Positions 9,086 through 17,438 are shown, counted from the stretch's first letter. The stretch is 41,338 nucleotides of DNA from Gammaproteobacteria bacterium (GCA_029862125.1 JAOTXY010000025.1:1-41338), one strand, 5' to 3'. Notes: generated from the sequence alone by a model not told the origin. Numbers and translations: made by a program.

Positions 9086-9586
9086 ATGAAAGTCGTGTTT
9101 TCACATGGAAAGGAAAGTGGTCCCTGGGGATTTAAAATTAAACGACTGGCGGAGATTGCGCGGCGGCAGGGATGTGACGTCGACAGTATCGATTACGCCG
9201 ACCTGACGGACCCGGATCTTCGGGTCGAGCGCCTGTTGGCCGCGCTGGAAAAAGAAGTCGACGATTTTATCCTGGTCGGCTCCAGCATGGGCGGCTACGT
9301 GGCACTGGTGGCGTCCGAGATCGTCACACCGAAAGCGGTTTTCCTGATGGCGCCGGCACTTTACATACCTGGTTTTAGAAAACAGCAGCATGACTCGAAA
9401 TCGTCGCACACCGAAATCGTGCACGGTTGGTCTGACGATGTGATTCCTGCGGAAAACTCGATTAAATATGCACAGCAGGCTGACTGTACGCTGCACCTGA
9501 TTAGCGGGGACCATGCCATGAACGGCGTGATCAAAAAGGTAGAAAATCTGTTCGACCAATTTCTTGAAAGCGCTTTAACCGCATAA
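9086..9586 (+). CDS. Small alpha/beta hydrolase (YqiA-like size)
   Basis: Short alpha/beta-hydrolase of 166 aa, probably a cytoplasmic esterase or acyl hydrolase; no signal peptide is seen. An N-terminal FSHGKESGPWG oxyanion-type loop comes first. The nucleophile elbow GSSMGG has Ser 67, the acid is Asp 117 or 118 in GWSDDVIP, and the catalytic His 143 is in SGDHAMNG. The order and spacing fit the fold, and the length is close to the YqiA/UPF0227-like mini-hydrolases rather than full-size lipases. It is co-directional with the small gene upstream, with a 43-bp gap. The substrate is unknown. Confidence 0.85.
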   Translation: MKVVFSHGKESGPWGFKIKRLAEIARRQGCDVDSIDYADLTDPDLRVERLLAALEKEVDDFILVGSSMGGYVALVASEIVTPKAVFLMAPALYIPGFRKQQHDSKSSHTEIVHGWSDDVIPAENSIKYAQQADCTLHLISGDHAMNGVIKKVENLFDQFLESALTA

Positions 9587-9631
9587 CGACGTATCATGAG
9601 GCAACAGTGGGACCGCTACCTTTCTTTACTC

Positions 9632-10852
9632 TCAGGATAAGTGGTTTTTGATGGCACCGAATGCTGCGAGGCTGTCTCGAGTAAAGTCGATAATCCGGTA
9701 ATCAGGCCAGGTCGACAGTTTAACGATGGTTAATTCGGCCGTCCGGTTCACATATACCATTTGTCCGAACACCCCCCGCGCCATGAAGTCACCTTCGTCG
9801 ATGTTGTTTACCCACCAGAAATTACTATAAGCACCACCAGGGCAGGTATCGGTATAGGGCGGTCCAAAGACACTGCTGTCACCACTTGCACATTGATCGA
9901 CCCAGGTTCCTGGTACTACTTCAGATTCTCCAACCGTGCCATTGTTCTGCATCATCAGGCCAAAACGCGCGTAATCTTGCAGGGTTGCATTGAATCCACC
10001 GTTTGCCAGGGCAGTCCCCGCCCGGTCCACGGTAAAAAAAGCGTTGTGTTCGGCGCCTATTTTCTTCCAGATCAGCTCGCTCATCAGTTCAGCGAGTGAC
10101 CGGTTAGTCGCCCTCTCCAGGGCCCAGGCGACGACGTCGGTTTCCACGGATTTGTATTCAAATACCTCCCCGTGTGGTTTGAGTTTTGGCAGGGAGAGGA
10201 TAGTATCGCGAATGGTCAATTGAGTTTCGCCCTCGGGAACGGGCCGCCAGCCCGATGCGATATCGATTCTAGTCATGTCTGATCCTGGCGTGTTGTACTC
10301 CTCAGTAAAGCGTACCCCGCTTGTCATATTCAGTGCATGGGATAATTTCGCATCCTTGTAGCCACAACGTTTTAGTTCAGGCACGTATTTTACGATTGGC
10401 TCATCCGGGTCGACGAGCCCCTGCTGGTGCAGGATGCCGGTTAGAGTACCGACGAAAGACTTGCAGACCGATTGCGATAGATGCGGTGTATCCGGTTGCA
10501 TGTCGTTGAAATATTGCTCTGCAACGATTATGCCTTTATGCAGAACCAGGAATCCGTCGGTGTAGCTGTCGTCCAGGAACTCGGCAATGGATTTCTTGTC
10601 ACCCTTATGATTTCGAAATGTAACTGTATTTTGATCCTGCAATGCAACCGGTAGAGCCTGAATATTGTTTTGATCCGCCTTCACTTCCTCGGTCGGGAAC
10701 AGTTTACGGATGTTCATGAACGACCAGCGATTAAACGGTGCGAGATCCCAGTTGGTCAGGTCAGGGCGTTTTTCGGGTGGCGGCGGAAAGCCGCGCATAA
10801 TCCCCAATTCCAGTGCTGTTCTTGGTTTAAGAGCGGATTTATCCATGGTCAT
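9632..10852 (-). CDS. Serine hydrolase, class C beta-lactamase / NylB-like family
   Basis: Penicillin-binding-protein-like serine hydrolase (about 406 aa) of the beta-lactamase family PF00144 type, most like 6-aminohexanoate-dimer hydrolases. The nucleophile motif SVCK (Ser 126, Lys 129 from ATG 10852) and a Y-x-S motif at Tyr 231 (FEYKSVETD) are present, and GGFNATLQDYARFGLMMQNNG follows as usual. No signal peptide is evident, so it is probably cytoplasmic. It is the gene immediately after the polyamine transporter, but a strong terminator separates them, so it may have its own promoter. Starts at 10852 and 10846 (both ATG) are possible; an upstream in-frame TTG at 10867 is less likely. The amide or ester substrate is unknown. 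Confidence 0.85.
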   Translation of the reverse strand: MTMDKSALKPRTALELGIMRGFPPPPEKRPDLTNWDLAPFNRWSFMNIRKLFPTEEVKADQNNIQALPVALQDQNTVTFRNHKGDKKSIAEFLDDSYTDGFLVLHKGIIVAEQYFNDMQPDTPHLSQSVCKSFVGTLTGILHQQGLVDPDEPIVKYVPELKRCGYKDAKLSHALNMTSGVRFTEEYNTPGSDMTRIDIASGWRPVPEGETQLTIRDTILSLPKLKPHGEVFEYKSVETDVVAWALERATNRSLAELMSELIWKKIGAEHNAFFTVDRAGTALANGGFNATLQDYARFGLMMQNNGTVGESEVVPGTWVDQCASGDSSVFGPPYTDTCPGGAYSNFWWVNNIDEGDFMARGVFGQMVYVNRTAELTIVKLSTWPDYRIIDFTRDSLAAFGAIKNHLS

Positions 10853-10865
10853 CTCAATAGGAGGC

Positions 10866-10901
10866 AAAAAAACGGGGTGGGAGCAAACTGTGCTCCCACC
10901 C
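10866..10901 (-). terminator. Intrinsic terminator after potD
   Basis: On the minus strand a perfect 11-bp GC-rich stem (arms 10875-10885 and 10891-10901, loop of 5) is followed two bases later by seven T residues (complement of A 10866-10872). It lies 17 bp after the stop of the polyamine-binding protein gene and therefore ends the pot operon before the serine hydrolase. Confidence 0.88.
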
Positions 10902-10918
10902 AGTACCGAGGAGCGGCC

Positions 10919-11950
10919 TTACTTATTAAGATTGGTCCAGATCTTGGAATACAGATCTGTCACTTCTTGCGGACACGGTGGCACGAACTCGGGCGCCGGT
11001 GCACCCGCAGGCATGACGATTTCCGGGGCAGAGGTCAATTCTGCTCTCATGTGCTTTTCGCTACCGAGAATGCCATTGGCATAGCTTGCTAAGTTGGACG
11101 TCATCCCGGCCGCCTCGGGAGTCATCATGAAGTTGATGAAGAGCTTGGCGTTTTCGAGATTCGGCGCACCCTTGAGTACGGCGACGTTATCCATCCAACC
11201 GGTAAAGCCTTCTTTCGGATAGGAGTAAACCAGTTCGGGACGATCTTTGCGAGCGCGCATTGCGGCCCCGTTCCAGCTCTGCGACAAATCCACGTCCTTG
11301 GAGGTCAATTTCTCGATGACCGAGTAGTCCATGGTGCGCCAGTTTGCCTTGGCTTTGACCAGCATGGTGTTGAGCTCCTTCAACTGCGCTTTATCCGCGT
11401 TGCAGCGTGGGTAAGTCAGGTAGCGAAGGCCAGCGTTGATGACATCGTTCATGTCTTTCAGCATGTTGATTCGGCCTTTCAACTCGGCAGGTGGATCAAA
11501 CAGCAGTGCCAGCGTATCGACATCGCCCTTGTAAATGGTGGAATCAACCGTGAAATTGGTGGTGCCCCACTGGTAAGGAATTGAGTAGTTACGGCCCTTA
11601 TCCCAGTAAACATCGACCCATTTCGGATCCACGTTCTTGAAGTTGGACATCTTGTTTGGTTCGATGCGTTCCAGCAATCCTTTCTTGATCATGATGGCGA
11701 TCATGTAATCACCGGGCACCACGATGTCGTAACCCGATCCACCCTGTTCGACTTTCGCCAACATGGTTTCATTGGAATCGTAACCATCAAGGGTTACCTT
11801 GACATCGTGCATCTTCTCGAATTTCTCGATCATCTCCGGGCTGGTGTAATTACCCCAGTTATAAATATGCAGTTCACCTGCAGCTGATACGGTGCCTACC
11901 GTAAATGTCAGGCTCATGGCCATGATCATCATAAATATCTTGCTTTTCAT
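10919..11950 (-). CDS. potD: Spermidine/putrescine ABC transporter substrate-binding protein (PotD/PotF type)
   Basis: Periplasmic polyamine receptor of 343 aa. A Sec signal peptide ends near TVSA-AGE. The mature start ELHIYNWGNYTSPEMIEKFEK is the signature opening of PotD/PotF proteins, and GYDIVVPGDYM, then PYQWGTTNF and GFTGWMDNVAVLKGA fit later family positions. It is the last gene of the operon, 75 bp after the second permease, and is followed by an intrinsic terminator; a short GTGGG/CCCAC hairpin sits in the 75-bp gap (12010-12026). Gene order ATPase-permease-permease-receptor matches potABCD. Whether the ligand is putrescine, spermidine or a related amine cannot be told, so potF is an equally fair name. 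Confidence 0.92.
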   Translation of the reverse strand: MKSKIFMMIMAMSLTFTVGTVSAAGELHIYNWGNYTSPEMIEKFEKMHDVKVTLDGYDSNETMLAKVEQGGSGYDIVVPGDYMIAIMIKKGLLERIEPNKMSNFKNVDPKWVDVYWDKGRNYSIPYQWGTTNFTVDSTIYKGDVDTLALLFDPPAELKGRINMLKDMNDVINAGLRYLTYPRCNADKAQLKELNTMLVKAKANWRTMDYSVIEKLTSKDVDLSQSWNGAAMRARKDRPELVYSYPKEGFTGWMDNVAVLKGAPNLENAKLFINFMMTPEAAGMTSNLASYANGILGSEKHMRAELTSAPEIVMPAGAPAPEFVPPCPQEVTDLYSKIWTNLNK

Positions 11951-12025
11951 TTGCTTGTCCTCAGTTAGTTGTTACTTATGTTATGTTTCACTTCTTACTT
12001 ACAATGTATGTGGGTTGTTAGCCCA

Positions 12026-12859
12026 CTATTTTTTATCTTTCCCGAATAGAAAAATAAAAGTTACCAGGATGACCGAAATCCCGAGGAACACGGTGGATAC
12101 CGCGTTAATCTCGGGGGTCACCCCGCGTCTGATTTGCCCCAGGATATACAGGGGCAGTGTCGTTTCGCCGGGGCCCGCCACAAACAGCGTGATAATCACG
12201 TCATCCAGTGAAACGATGAATGCCAACATGGCGCCCGCCAGGATTCCGGGCATCAACAACGGCAGGGTCACCCGCCGGAATACCTTGAAAGGTGGTGCGT
12301 ATAAATCCGCCGCAGCCTGTTCCAGGCTCAGGTCCATATCCTCGAGCCTGGCGCGGATCGGCATATAGGCAAAGGGAATACAAAAAGCGGTGTGCGCCGC
12401 GATCAGGTAGCCGATGCCGCTGATCCCGGTGGCCTGCTTGATGATGGCGAAGAAGATAAGGGTCGCCACGGCGGTAACTACCTCCGGTACCATGAGGGGC
12501 TGGTTAATCACCGCCACTGCGATGTTCATCCCGCGGTACGGGGGCGTGCGCGTCGTCACCAGCGCCGCCATGGTTGCCAGGATGGTCGATATCACCATCG
12601 CCACGAACGCGACTTCCAGCGATACCAGTGCTGCATGTTGAATACCTTCGTTTTCCCATGCCTTGACATACCAGTCGAGACTGAACTGGGTCCAGACCGT
12701 GACCGAGCGGTTTTCATTGAAAGAAAACAACACCAGCACCGCAATAGGTGCATACAGCACGACGATACAAAACCATGTGATTTGCGAAAAACCAGGCTGG
12801 TACTTCAGATCGATACCCTTGATGATCTTGCGTCGTGCGGTGGTGGCGATATCAACCAT
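12026..12859 (-). CDS. potC: Polyamine ABC transporter permease, PotC/PotI type
   Basis: Inner-membrane permease of 277 aa. It opens with a hydrophobic segment containing LYAPIAVLVLFSFNENRSV, the family's usual first helix and NxN turn. The core EAA loop LEQAAADLYAPPFKVFRRVTLPLLMPGI is characteristic of the PotC/PotI branch, as is SLDDVIITLFVAGPGETTLPLYI after it. It overlaps the upstream permease gene by 8 bp, so the pair is translationally coupled and probably assembles as the channel heterodimer. The ATPase gene lies before the pair and the receptor gene after it. Confidence 0.93.
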   Translation of the reverse strand: MVDIATTARRKIIKGIDLKYQPGFSQITWFCIVVLYAPIAVLVLFSFNENRSVTVWTQFSLDWYVKAWENEGIQHAALVSLEVAFVAMVISTILATMAALVTTRTPPYRGMNIAVAVINQPLMVPEVVTAVATLIFFAIIKQATGISGIGYLIAAHTAFCIPFAYMPIRARLEDMDLSLEQAAADLYAPPFKVFRRVTLPLLMPGILAGAMLAFIVSLDDVIITLFVAGPGETTLPLYILGQIRRGVTPEINAVSTVFLGISVILVTFIFLFGKDKK

Positions 12860-13796
12860 GCGCCGGCGCTCCCTTTCTCGCGCCGTAGCGCAGGTAGGTC
12901 ATCAATGACAACATAACCAGTACCATCAGTACCAGTGCGATGGCCGAACCGAAGGGCCAATTACGCGCCTGGCCAAATTGCAGTTCGATCAGGTTGCCGA
13001 TCATCAGCGACTTGCCGCCGCCGAGCAACGCCGGGGTGATGAATGCCCCCAGGCTTGGAATCAGAACCAGGATACAGCCCGCCGCAATACCCGGTTTGGC
13101 GAGCGGGATAATGATGCGTTTTAAAACCTTGAAGCGGGTGGCATAGAGATCGTAGCTCGCCTCCACCAGACGAAAATCAAGCTTCTCGAGGCTCGCGTAT
13201 ATCGGTAGTACCATGAACGGCAGGTAGGCATAAACCAGTCCCAGGCATACCGCGAAATCGGTATACAGTATCGGGATAGCTCGATCGATCAGACCGATTT
13301 CGATTAACGCCAGGTTGATAATTCCCTGGTCACGTAAAATCAAAAGCATCGCGTAGGTGCGAATCAGCAGGTTGGTCCAGAATGGGATCGTGATCAGGAA
13401 CAGCCATGCGTTACGCCGCGCCGGCGGTTGGGTCGCAATAAAATAGGCGGTTGGAAAGCCAACCAGTAAACAGGCGATGGTGGTAAACAGTCCGAGACCG
13501 ACCGAGCGCAAGAATATCTGCAGGTAATCGGTCGTAAACGACAGGGTTTCGTCAAAGATATCTTCTTCGAACAGTAACTGGACATAGGCATCGAACGACA
13601 ATACCCAGCTCACTCCGCCAAAATCACCCGGCTCCAGGAATGAATAAACCAGCACGATAGATAGCGGCATGATACCGATACAGAATATTGTCAGGATGCC
13701 CGGTGCCAGCAGGCCAAGGCGCGTGTTACGCAAACGTTTTTCCTCGGCCACGACACTCGAAGAAGGTTGGATATTGGCGCTCGGCTGATCAGACAT
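12852..13796 (-). CDS. potB: Polyamine ABC transporter permease, PotB/PotH type
   Basis: Inner-membrane permease of 314 aa. After a polar N-terminus (about 25 residues) comes the first helix, then a periplasmic loop, then CLLVGFPTAYFIATQPPARR, a typical PotB/PotH stretch. The EAA loop LVEASYDLYATRFKVLKRIIIPLAKPGIAAG is clear, and FITPALLGGGKSLMIGNLIELQF is the family's conserved late segment. It starts 11 bp after the ATPase stop and overlaps the next permease by 8 bp, so all belong to one transcript. Confidence 0.93.
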   Translation of the reverse strand: MSDQPSANIQPSSSVVAEEKRLRNTRLGLLAPGILTIFCIGIMPLSIVLVYSFLEPGDFGGVSWVLSFDAYVQLLFEEDIFDETLSFTTDYLQIFLRSVGLGLFTTIACLLVGFPTAYFIATQPPARRNAWLFLITIPFWTNLLIRTYAMLLILRDQGIINLALIEIGLIDRAIPILYTDFAVCLGLVYAYLPFMVLPIYASLEKLDFRLVEASYDLYATRFKVLKRIIIPLAKPGIAAGCILVLIPSLGAFITPALLGGGKSLMIGNLIELQFGQARNWPFGSAIALVLMVLVMLSLMTYLRYGARKGAPAHG

Positions 13797-13807
13797 TCAT
13801 TTCACCA

Positions 13808-14914
13808 TCAATCTGCCAGAATCTGCATGCTGTTTTCGCTGATTGCGATATGCGCCCGATCACCAACTGTGTAAGCATGATCCCCGGCACCGCGATTTTG
13901 CAGTTGCAACATGATGGTCTCTCCGGTCGGCATGACGATCTCGTAATCGAAACCGGAACCAAAATAGGAGATATGCTGAATCGAACCGGACAGGTGTTCG
14001 GGACCTGCACCGCTGACGAAACTAAGCTGCTCGGGACGGATTGCGATACTCACTTCGTCTCCGAGGCTATCTGTTTCGGCGGGCAGGCCCGCAGTTCCCT
14101 GGTAACCAGCATTGAGCTTTACCGTGGCTTGTGCGCCGTTTTTCGACAGTATTCTACCCTTTAAGATATTGATGTCGCCGATAAAGTCCGCGACGAAACG
14201 CTTTGCCGGGCGGTCATAAATTTCACGCGGGTTACCGACCTGCAGGATCAGGCCGTCGCGCATCACCGCGACACGATCGGACATGGTTAACGCCTCTTCC
14301 TGGTCGTGGGTCACGAAAATGAAGGTTATACCGGTTTCGTTTTGCAGGCGCTTGAGTTCGACCTGCATCTCTTTGCGCAACTTGAAATCGAGTGCCGACA
14401 GTGGTTCGTCGAGCAACAATACCTTGGGTTTAGGAGCGAGTGCGCGGGCCAATGCCACTCGCTGCTGCTGACCACCCGAGAGTTGGTCGGTCTTGCGATT
14501 GGCGAGGTGCTCCATTTGCACCAGGCCGAGTACCTCCTTAACCGTGCTCGAAATCTGTGTGTTGGGCGTATCGAGCATTTCCAGGCCGAAACTGATATTT
14601 TCGGCAACCGTCATGTGTGGGAACAGCGCGTAATGCTGAAACACGGTGTTGACGGGACGCTTGTAGGGCGGTAGACCCTCGAGGTGTTCCCCGAACAACA
14701 GTATTTCGCCATGGGTGGGTTGTTCGAAGCCCGCGATCAGGCGCAGCAGGGTGGTCTTGCCGCAACCGGATGGTCCGAGCAGGGTAAAGAATTCATTATC
14801 ACGGATGGCAAGCGAAACCTGGTCGAGCGCGACCACTCCGGTCTCCCGGTTACGGCCGTAAATCTTGCTGGTTTCACGGATATCGATTGCGGCTGTTGCC
14901 GTCTGTGTCGACAC
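13808..14914 (-). CDS. potA: Polyamine ABC transporter ATP-binding protein (PotA/PotG type)
   Basis: Cytoplasmic ATPase of 368 aa that powers the importer. Walker A is GPSGCGKT at 47-54, the signature LSGGQ at 145-149, Walker B VLLLDE at 165-170, and the switch His falls in FVTHDQEEALTMSDR. A C-terminal TOBE-type regulatory domain (about 280-368) is present, as in PotA/PotG. The GTG start is preceded by GAGGAG at close spacing. First gene of the potABCD-order operon, 92 bp downstream of a co-oriented LuxR-type regulator gene. An AT-rich inverted repeat directly precedes the ribosome site (separate entry). Confidence 0.94.
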   Translation of the reverse strand: MSTQTATAAIDIRETSKIYGRNRETGVVALDQVSLAIRDNEFFTLLGPSGCGKTTLLRLIAGFEQPTHGEILLFGEHLEGLPPYKRPVNTVFQHYALFPHMTVAENISFGLEMLDTPNTQISSTVKEVLGLVQMEHLANRKTDQLSGGQQQRVALARALAPKPKVLLLDEPLSALDFKLRKEMQVELKRLQNETGITFIFVTHDQEEALTMSDRVAVMRDGLILQVGNPREIYDRPAKRFVADFIGDINILKGRILSKNGAQATVKLNAGYQGTAGLPAETDSLGDEVSIAIRPEQLSFVSGAGPEHLSGSIQHISYFGSGFDYEIVMPTGETIMLQLQNRGAGDHAYTVGDRAHIAISENSMQILAD

Positions 14915-14928
14915 GTGTGCTCCTCGGA

Positions 14929-14944
14929 AATAATATTTATTATT
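14929..14944. promoter_or_regulatory. AT-rich inverted repeat upstream of potA
   Basis: AATAATA TT TATTATT forms a perfect 7-bp inverted repeat with a 2-bp centre, ending about 14 bp before the potA GTG and touching the ribosome site. It could be an operator for the adjacent LuxR-type regulator or simply AT-rich leader; the sequence does not decide. Confidence 0.35.
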
Positions 14945-15006
14945 CGGAAAGCTTAATTCCGATGCAGATATGCTGTATATAACCTAAAAGGGTTAATGCA
15001 GGACAA

Positions 15007-15819
15007 TTACCCTAAGGTATTCAAAAACTTGAGGAAAAGTTCGCTTTGTGAAGATATGCCGAGCTTGCGATAGATGTTGCGGCGGTGAATCTTCACGGTT
15101 TCGGGACTGATATCAATTTCGCGTGCCAAAGATTTTGAGGAGTGGCCTTTAAGAATACAGACCGCCACTTCGTGTTCGCGTGGTGTTAACGCCTCTTCAC
15201 CAAACCGTTCCAGCGCGAATTGCATACGCCGATCATCGACGCTACCGGATGGACTCTCCTGGTCGTATGTGGACTCGTCGAAATGCTGCCGGCAAAGCGA
15301 TGCCAGCACTGGTAGATCCCGGTTTATCGCTTCCAGTTCTTTACGCCTGAAGCGCGGTTCGGAGGCGCGTCGGCCGATCGAAAAGAAAAGGAATCGACCG
15401 TCCTGCAGATCGGTGAAGATCGCCATCTCGTCCTGCAATTCGATGTTCTTGTAATAGCGCCGGTAATACTCGGTCTGATTGAAACGATCGGGAGCCACAT
15501 CCCGTATCAGCATCGCGCATGTTTTTTTGTCCTTACAAAACCGGGTATAAAATGGATCGAGTTGGTAAACACCATCGAGATACATATCGAGATCGATACG
15601 ATAGGGTGTCCGGATCGTATCGTAAATATGGAACAGCCGATTATTTTTGTCGAACAACAGCAGCAAGATACCGACAAATGGAACATCGATCCGAAGATAA
15701 TCAAGTACATTGGTCAGGAAGATGGTTTGCCCAAGTGCATCGATCGCCCTGGACAAGGACTCTGCACGTAAATCTTCGCGGGATTTAACGGGCGGGGGCG
15801 CCTTACTCTTGCTGTGCAC
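15007..15819 (-). CDS. LuxR-family transcriptional regulator
   Basis: Cytoplasmic DNA-binding regulator of 270 aa. The C-terminal GerE-type helix-turn-helix (about 210-265) reads LTPREHEVAVCILKGHSSKSLAREIDISPETVKIHRRNIYRKLGISS, with the usual TxxE and VKxHxxxIYxKL positions. The N-terminal 200 residues are a sensory domain I cannot assign; it has no REC acidic pocket and is not a clear autoinducer domain. It lies upstream of, and co-directional with, the polyamine transporter, so local control of that operon is a reasonable inference. The start is a GTG at 15819 without a strong ribosome site; later starts are possible. Confidence 0.88.
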   Translation of the reverse strand: MHSKSKAPPPVKSREDLRAESLSRAIDALGQTIFLTNVLDYLRIDVPFVGILLLLFDKNNRLFHIYDTIRTPYRIDLDMYLDGVYQLDPFYTRFCKDKKTCAMLIRDVAPDRFNQTEYYRRYYKNIELQDEMAIFTDLQDGRFLFFSIGRRASEPRFRRKELEAINRDLPVLASLCRQHFDESTYDQESPSGSVDDRRMQFALERFGEEALTPREHEVAVCILKGHSSKSLAREIDISPETVKIHRRNIYRKLGISSQSELFLKFLNTLG

Positions 15820-16000
15820 GAATTTTGTTGGCCGGTCTTATAACGCCACGATAGTACCGTATTTATCCCCAAATATCTTATGCATCGGCTGGTTTTGGTG
15901 CCCAAAATTCTTGCATGGACAGGGGTGTAGGCCACTAATATTCATATTCCCTGTAAAATTATGGTCTGTCCCTTGTTACTTGAATTAATTTGCCCTGGTA

Positions 16001-16014
16001 TTGATACAGGTCAA
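16001..16014. promoter_or_regulatory. FNR/Anr-like box candidate
   Basis: TTGATACAGGTCAA fits the FNR/Anr consensus TTGAT-N4-ATCAA at 9 of 10 half-site positions. It sits 67 bp before the repeat-tailed HhH gene, a position compatible with activation by an FNR-type protein. No such regulator is encoded in the window, and a chance match is possible. Confidence 0.35.
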
Positions 16015-16080
16015 TTGGTTTGATGCGAAACAGTTTGAAGATAAAGAATTGCAAAATACAGGTTTGTGAGGGGGCTAATA

Positions 16081-16788
16081 ATGACAACAGCAATTACTAA
16101 TATTCCGGGTATAGGCCCGAGTACAGCAAAAATCCTGATCAAAAACGGCTTCAGGACCGTGGCGGAAATCGCGGGCACTACGGTCGAAAAACTATCCGGG
16201 GTTCCCGGGTTCGGAGCGGTACGAGCTAGCGCAGTTATTAAAGCGGCAAACGGGCCGCTCTCCACGTCTCGCGCCAGGAGGACAAAAACTGCAAAAAGTC
16301 GGGCACGACCAACACGCAAGAAAGTCTCCCCCTCTAAAAAGTACGTGAAAAAGAAACGACCGATAAGCGAGAAGCAGAAGAAAGAAAAGCAACGCAAGGA
16401 GAAGCAGCGTAAGGAGAAGCTGCGCAAGGAGAAGCTGCGCAGGGAAAAACTGCGCAAGGAGAAGCAACGCAAGGAGAAGCAACGCAAGGAGAAGCAACGC
16501 AAGGAGAAGCAACGCAAGGAGAAGCAACGCAAGGAGAAGCAGCGTAAGGAGAAGCAACGTAAGGAGAAGCTGCGTAAGGAGAAACTGCGTAAGGAGAAGC
16601 AACGTAAGGAGAAGCTGCGTAAGGAGAAACTGCGTAAGGAGAAGCAACGCAAGGAGAAGCAACGCAAGGAGAAACTACGTAAAGAGAAACTGCGTAAAGA
16701 GAAGCAGCGCAAGGAAAAACCGCGTAAAGAAAAGACGAAGAAGGAGAAATCGCGGAAGAAGAAACCGATTCAAAAACGCAAAAAATAA
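16081..16788 (+). CDS. Helix-hairpin-helix protein with long K/R/E repeat tail
   Basis: Protein of 235 aa in two parts. Residues 1-60 hold tandem helix-hairpin-helix motifs (ITNIPGIGPSTAKILIKNGF, then LSGVPGFGAVRASAVIKAA), a non-specific DNA-binding fold. After a basic linker (about 60-98), residues 100-229 are 26 near-identical pentapeptides of the form RKEKQ or RKEKL, strongly positive overall and predicted helical. The composition recalls histone-like or nucleoid-compacting proteins with basic tails, but no specific family is recognised. I chose ATG 16081, which follows GAGGGG at good spacing; an in-frame GTG at 16066 is poorer. The repeat may vary in number between strains. The reverse strand is also open here only because of the repeat. 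Confidence 0.8.
   Translation: MTTAITNIPGIGPSTAKILIKNGFRTVAEIAGTTVEKLSGVPGFGAVRASAVIKAANGPLSTSRARRTKTAKSRARPTRKKVSPSKKYVKKKRPISEKQKKEKQRKEKQRKEKLRKEKLRREKLRKEKQRKEKQRKEKQRKEKQRKEKQRKEKQRKEKQRKEKLRKEKLRKEKQRKEKLRKEKLRKEKQRKEKQRKEKLRKEKLRKEKQRKEKPRKEKTKKEKSRKKKPIQKRKK
16378..16767 (+). repeat. 26-unit, 15-bp in-frame tandem repeat
   Basis: The repeat holds 26 units of 15 bp (390 bp), consensus cgcaaggagaagcaa, coding for RKEKQ/RKEKL. The middle units (about 16453-16542) are almost identical in DNA, while the ends are degenerate (KKEKQ at the start; RKEKP, RKEKT, KKEKS, RKKKP at the end), as expected from slippage-driven expansion with ageing edges. The unit length is a multiple of three, so copy changes keep the frame. 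Confidence 0.95.
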
Positions 16789-16805
16789 TTAACATTCGGT
16801 TGGCG

Positions 16806-16853
16806 ACCAGTTATTCATTGCCTGATAAATATGCATCGGGCCACCAGTTATTC
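16806..16853 (+). repeat. Direct repeat ACCAGTTATTC upstream of CBS gene
   Basis: ACCAGTTATTC occurs at 16806-16816 and again at 16843-16853, 37 bp apart, in the 128-bp gap between the HhH gene and the CBS cassette. It could be a regulatory site for the cassette or a small duplication. No hairpin terminator with a T tract is seen in the gap. Confidence 0.4.
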
Positions 16854-16916
16854 GTGAGATGCTTTCTATAAAAACTTGCCAATGTAAATTTACCTGAATG
16901 ACGAGGCGTACCTGAC

Positions 16917-17438
16917 ATGACTACCAAAAGCATCATGACATCCGGCCTGTTCACGATAAAGCCGTCGGACACCGTTGCCCATGCCATGTCTCTCATGCAT
17001 CAACATCACGTGCGTAATCTCCCGGTTGTGGATGAAGCAGGCACCTTTGTTGGGCTGTTTGGCCTGCGACGATTGAGTCACCTGTTACTGCCCAAGGCGG
17101 CATTGAACCTTGGAGAGCACAGTATTTCTAATCTCCACTTTCTACCGGATGAAGTTGTCCAGATGGGAGATCGCTGGCACAAGATAGCAGACCAACCGGT
17201 AGAAAATTTCCTGGAGAAGCAAAAGAAACTGCTCTTCTGTTCACCGGAAACGGCTTTTCCGGAGCTTTTGGCTTTACTCGATGAAAGCAAAGATACCAGT
17301 CTGCCGGTTATTGTCGTCAAGGGTAAAAGCAAAAAGCTCGTCGGGATGGTATCAACCTGGGATGTCCTCGAAGGGATCATCATGGGACGGCTGATAAACC
17401 ACAATGATGCGGACAAGCCCGCAGAGCAAGATGAGTAA
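16917..17438 (+). CDS. CBS-domain protein
   Basis: Cytoplasmic protein of 173 aa with a pair of CBS modules. CBS1 (about 1-60) reads IMTSGLFTIKPSDTVAHAMSLM, then HHVRNLPVVDEAGTFVGLF. CBS2 (about 105-162) ends LPVIVVKGKSKKLVGMVSTWDVLEGI. CBS pairs bind adenine nucleotides in other proteins and control linked enzymes or channels. It is the first of three genes, followed 58 bp later by an ion transporter and then another CBS protein, so it probably regulates that transporter (inference). It has no output domain of its own. Confidence 0.88.
   Translation: MTTKSIMTSGLFTIKPSDTVAHAMSLMHQHHVRNLPVVDEAGTFVGLFGLRRLSHLLLPKAALNLGEHSISNLHFLPDEVVQMGDRWHKIADQPVENFLEKQKKLLFCSPETAFPELLALLDESKDTSLPVIVVKGKSKKLVGMVSTWDVLEGIIMGRLINHNDADKPAEQDE

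Noticed and set aside
12010-12026. GTGGG/CCCAC hairpin with T run between potC and potD
   Set aside because: The T run lies on the plus side, where no gene ends; on the transcribed minus strand no T run follows. It may affect mRNA stability but is not a terminator.
16011-16712. Long minus-strand ORF of Cys/Ser/Arg/Leu/Phe repeats opposite the HhH gene
   Set aside because: It is the antisense reading of the 15-bp repeat: a repeat without stop codons in one frame tends to be open in others. It has no ribosome site or family.
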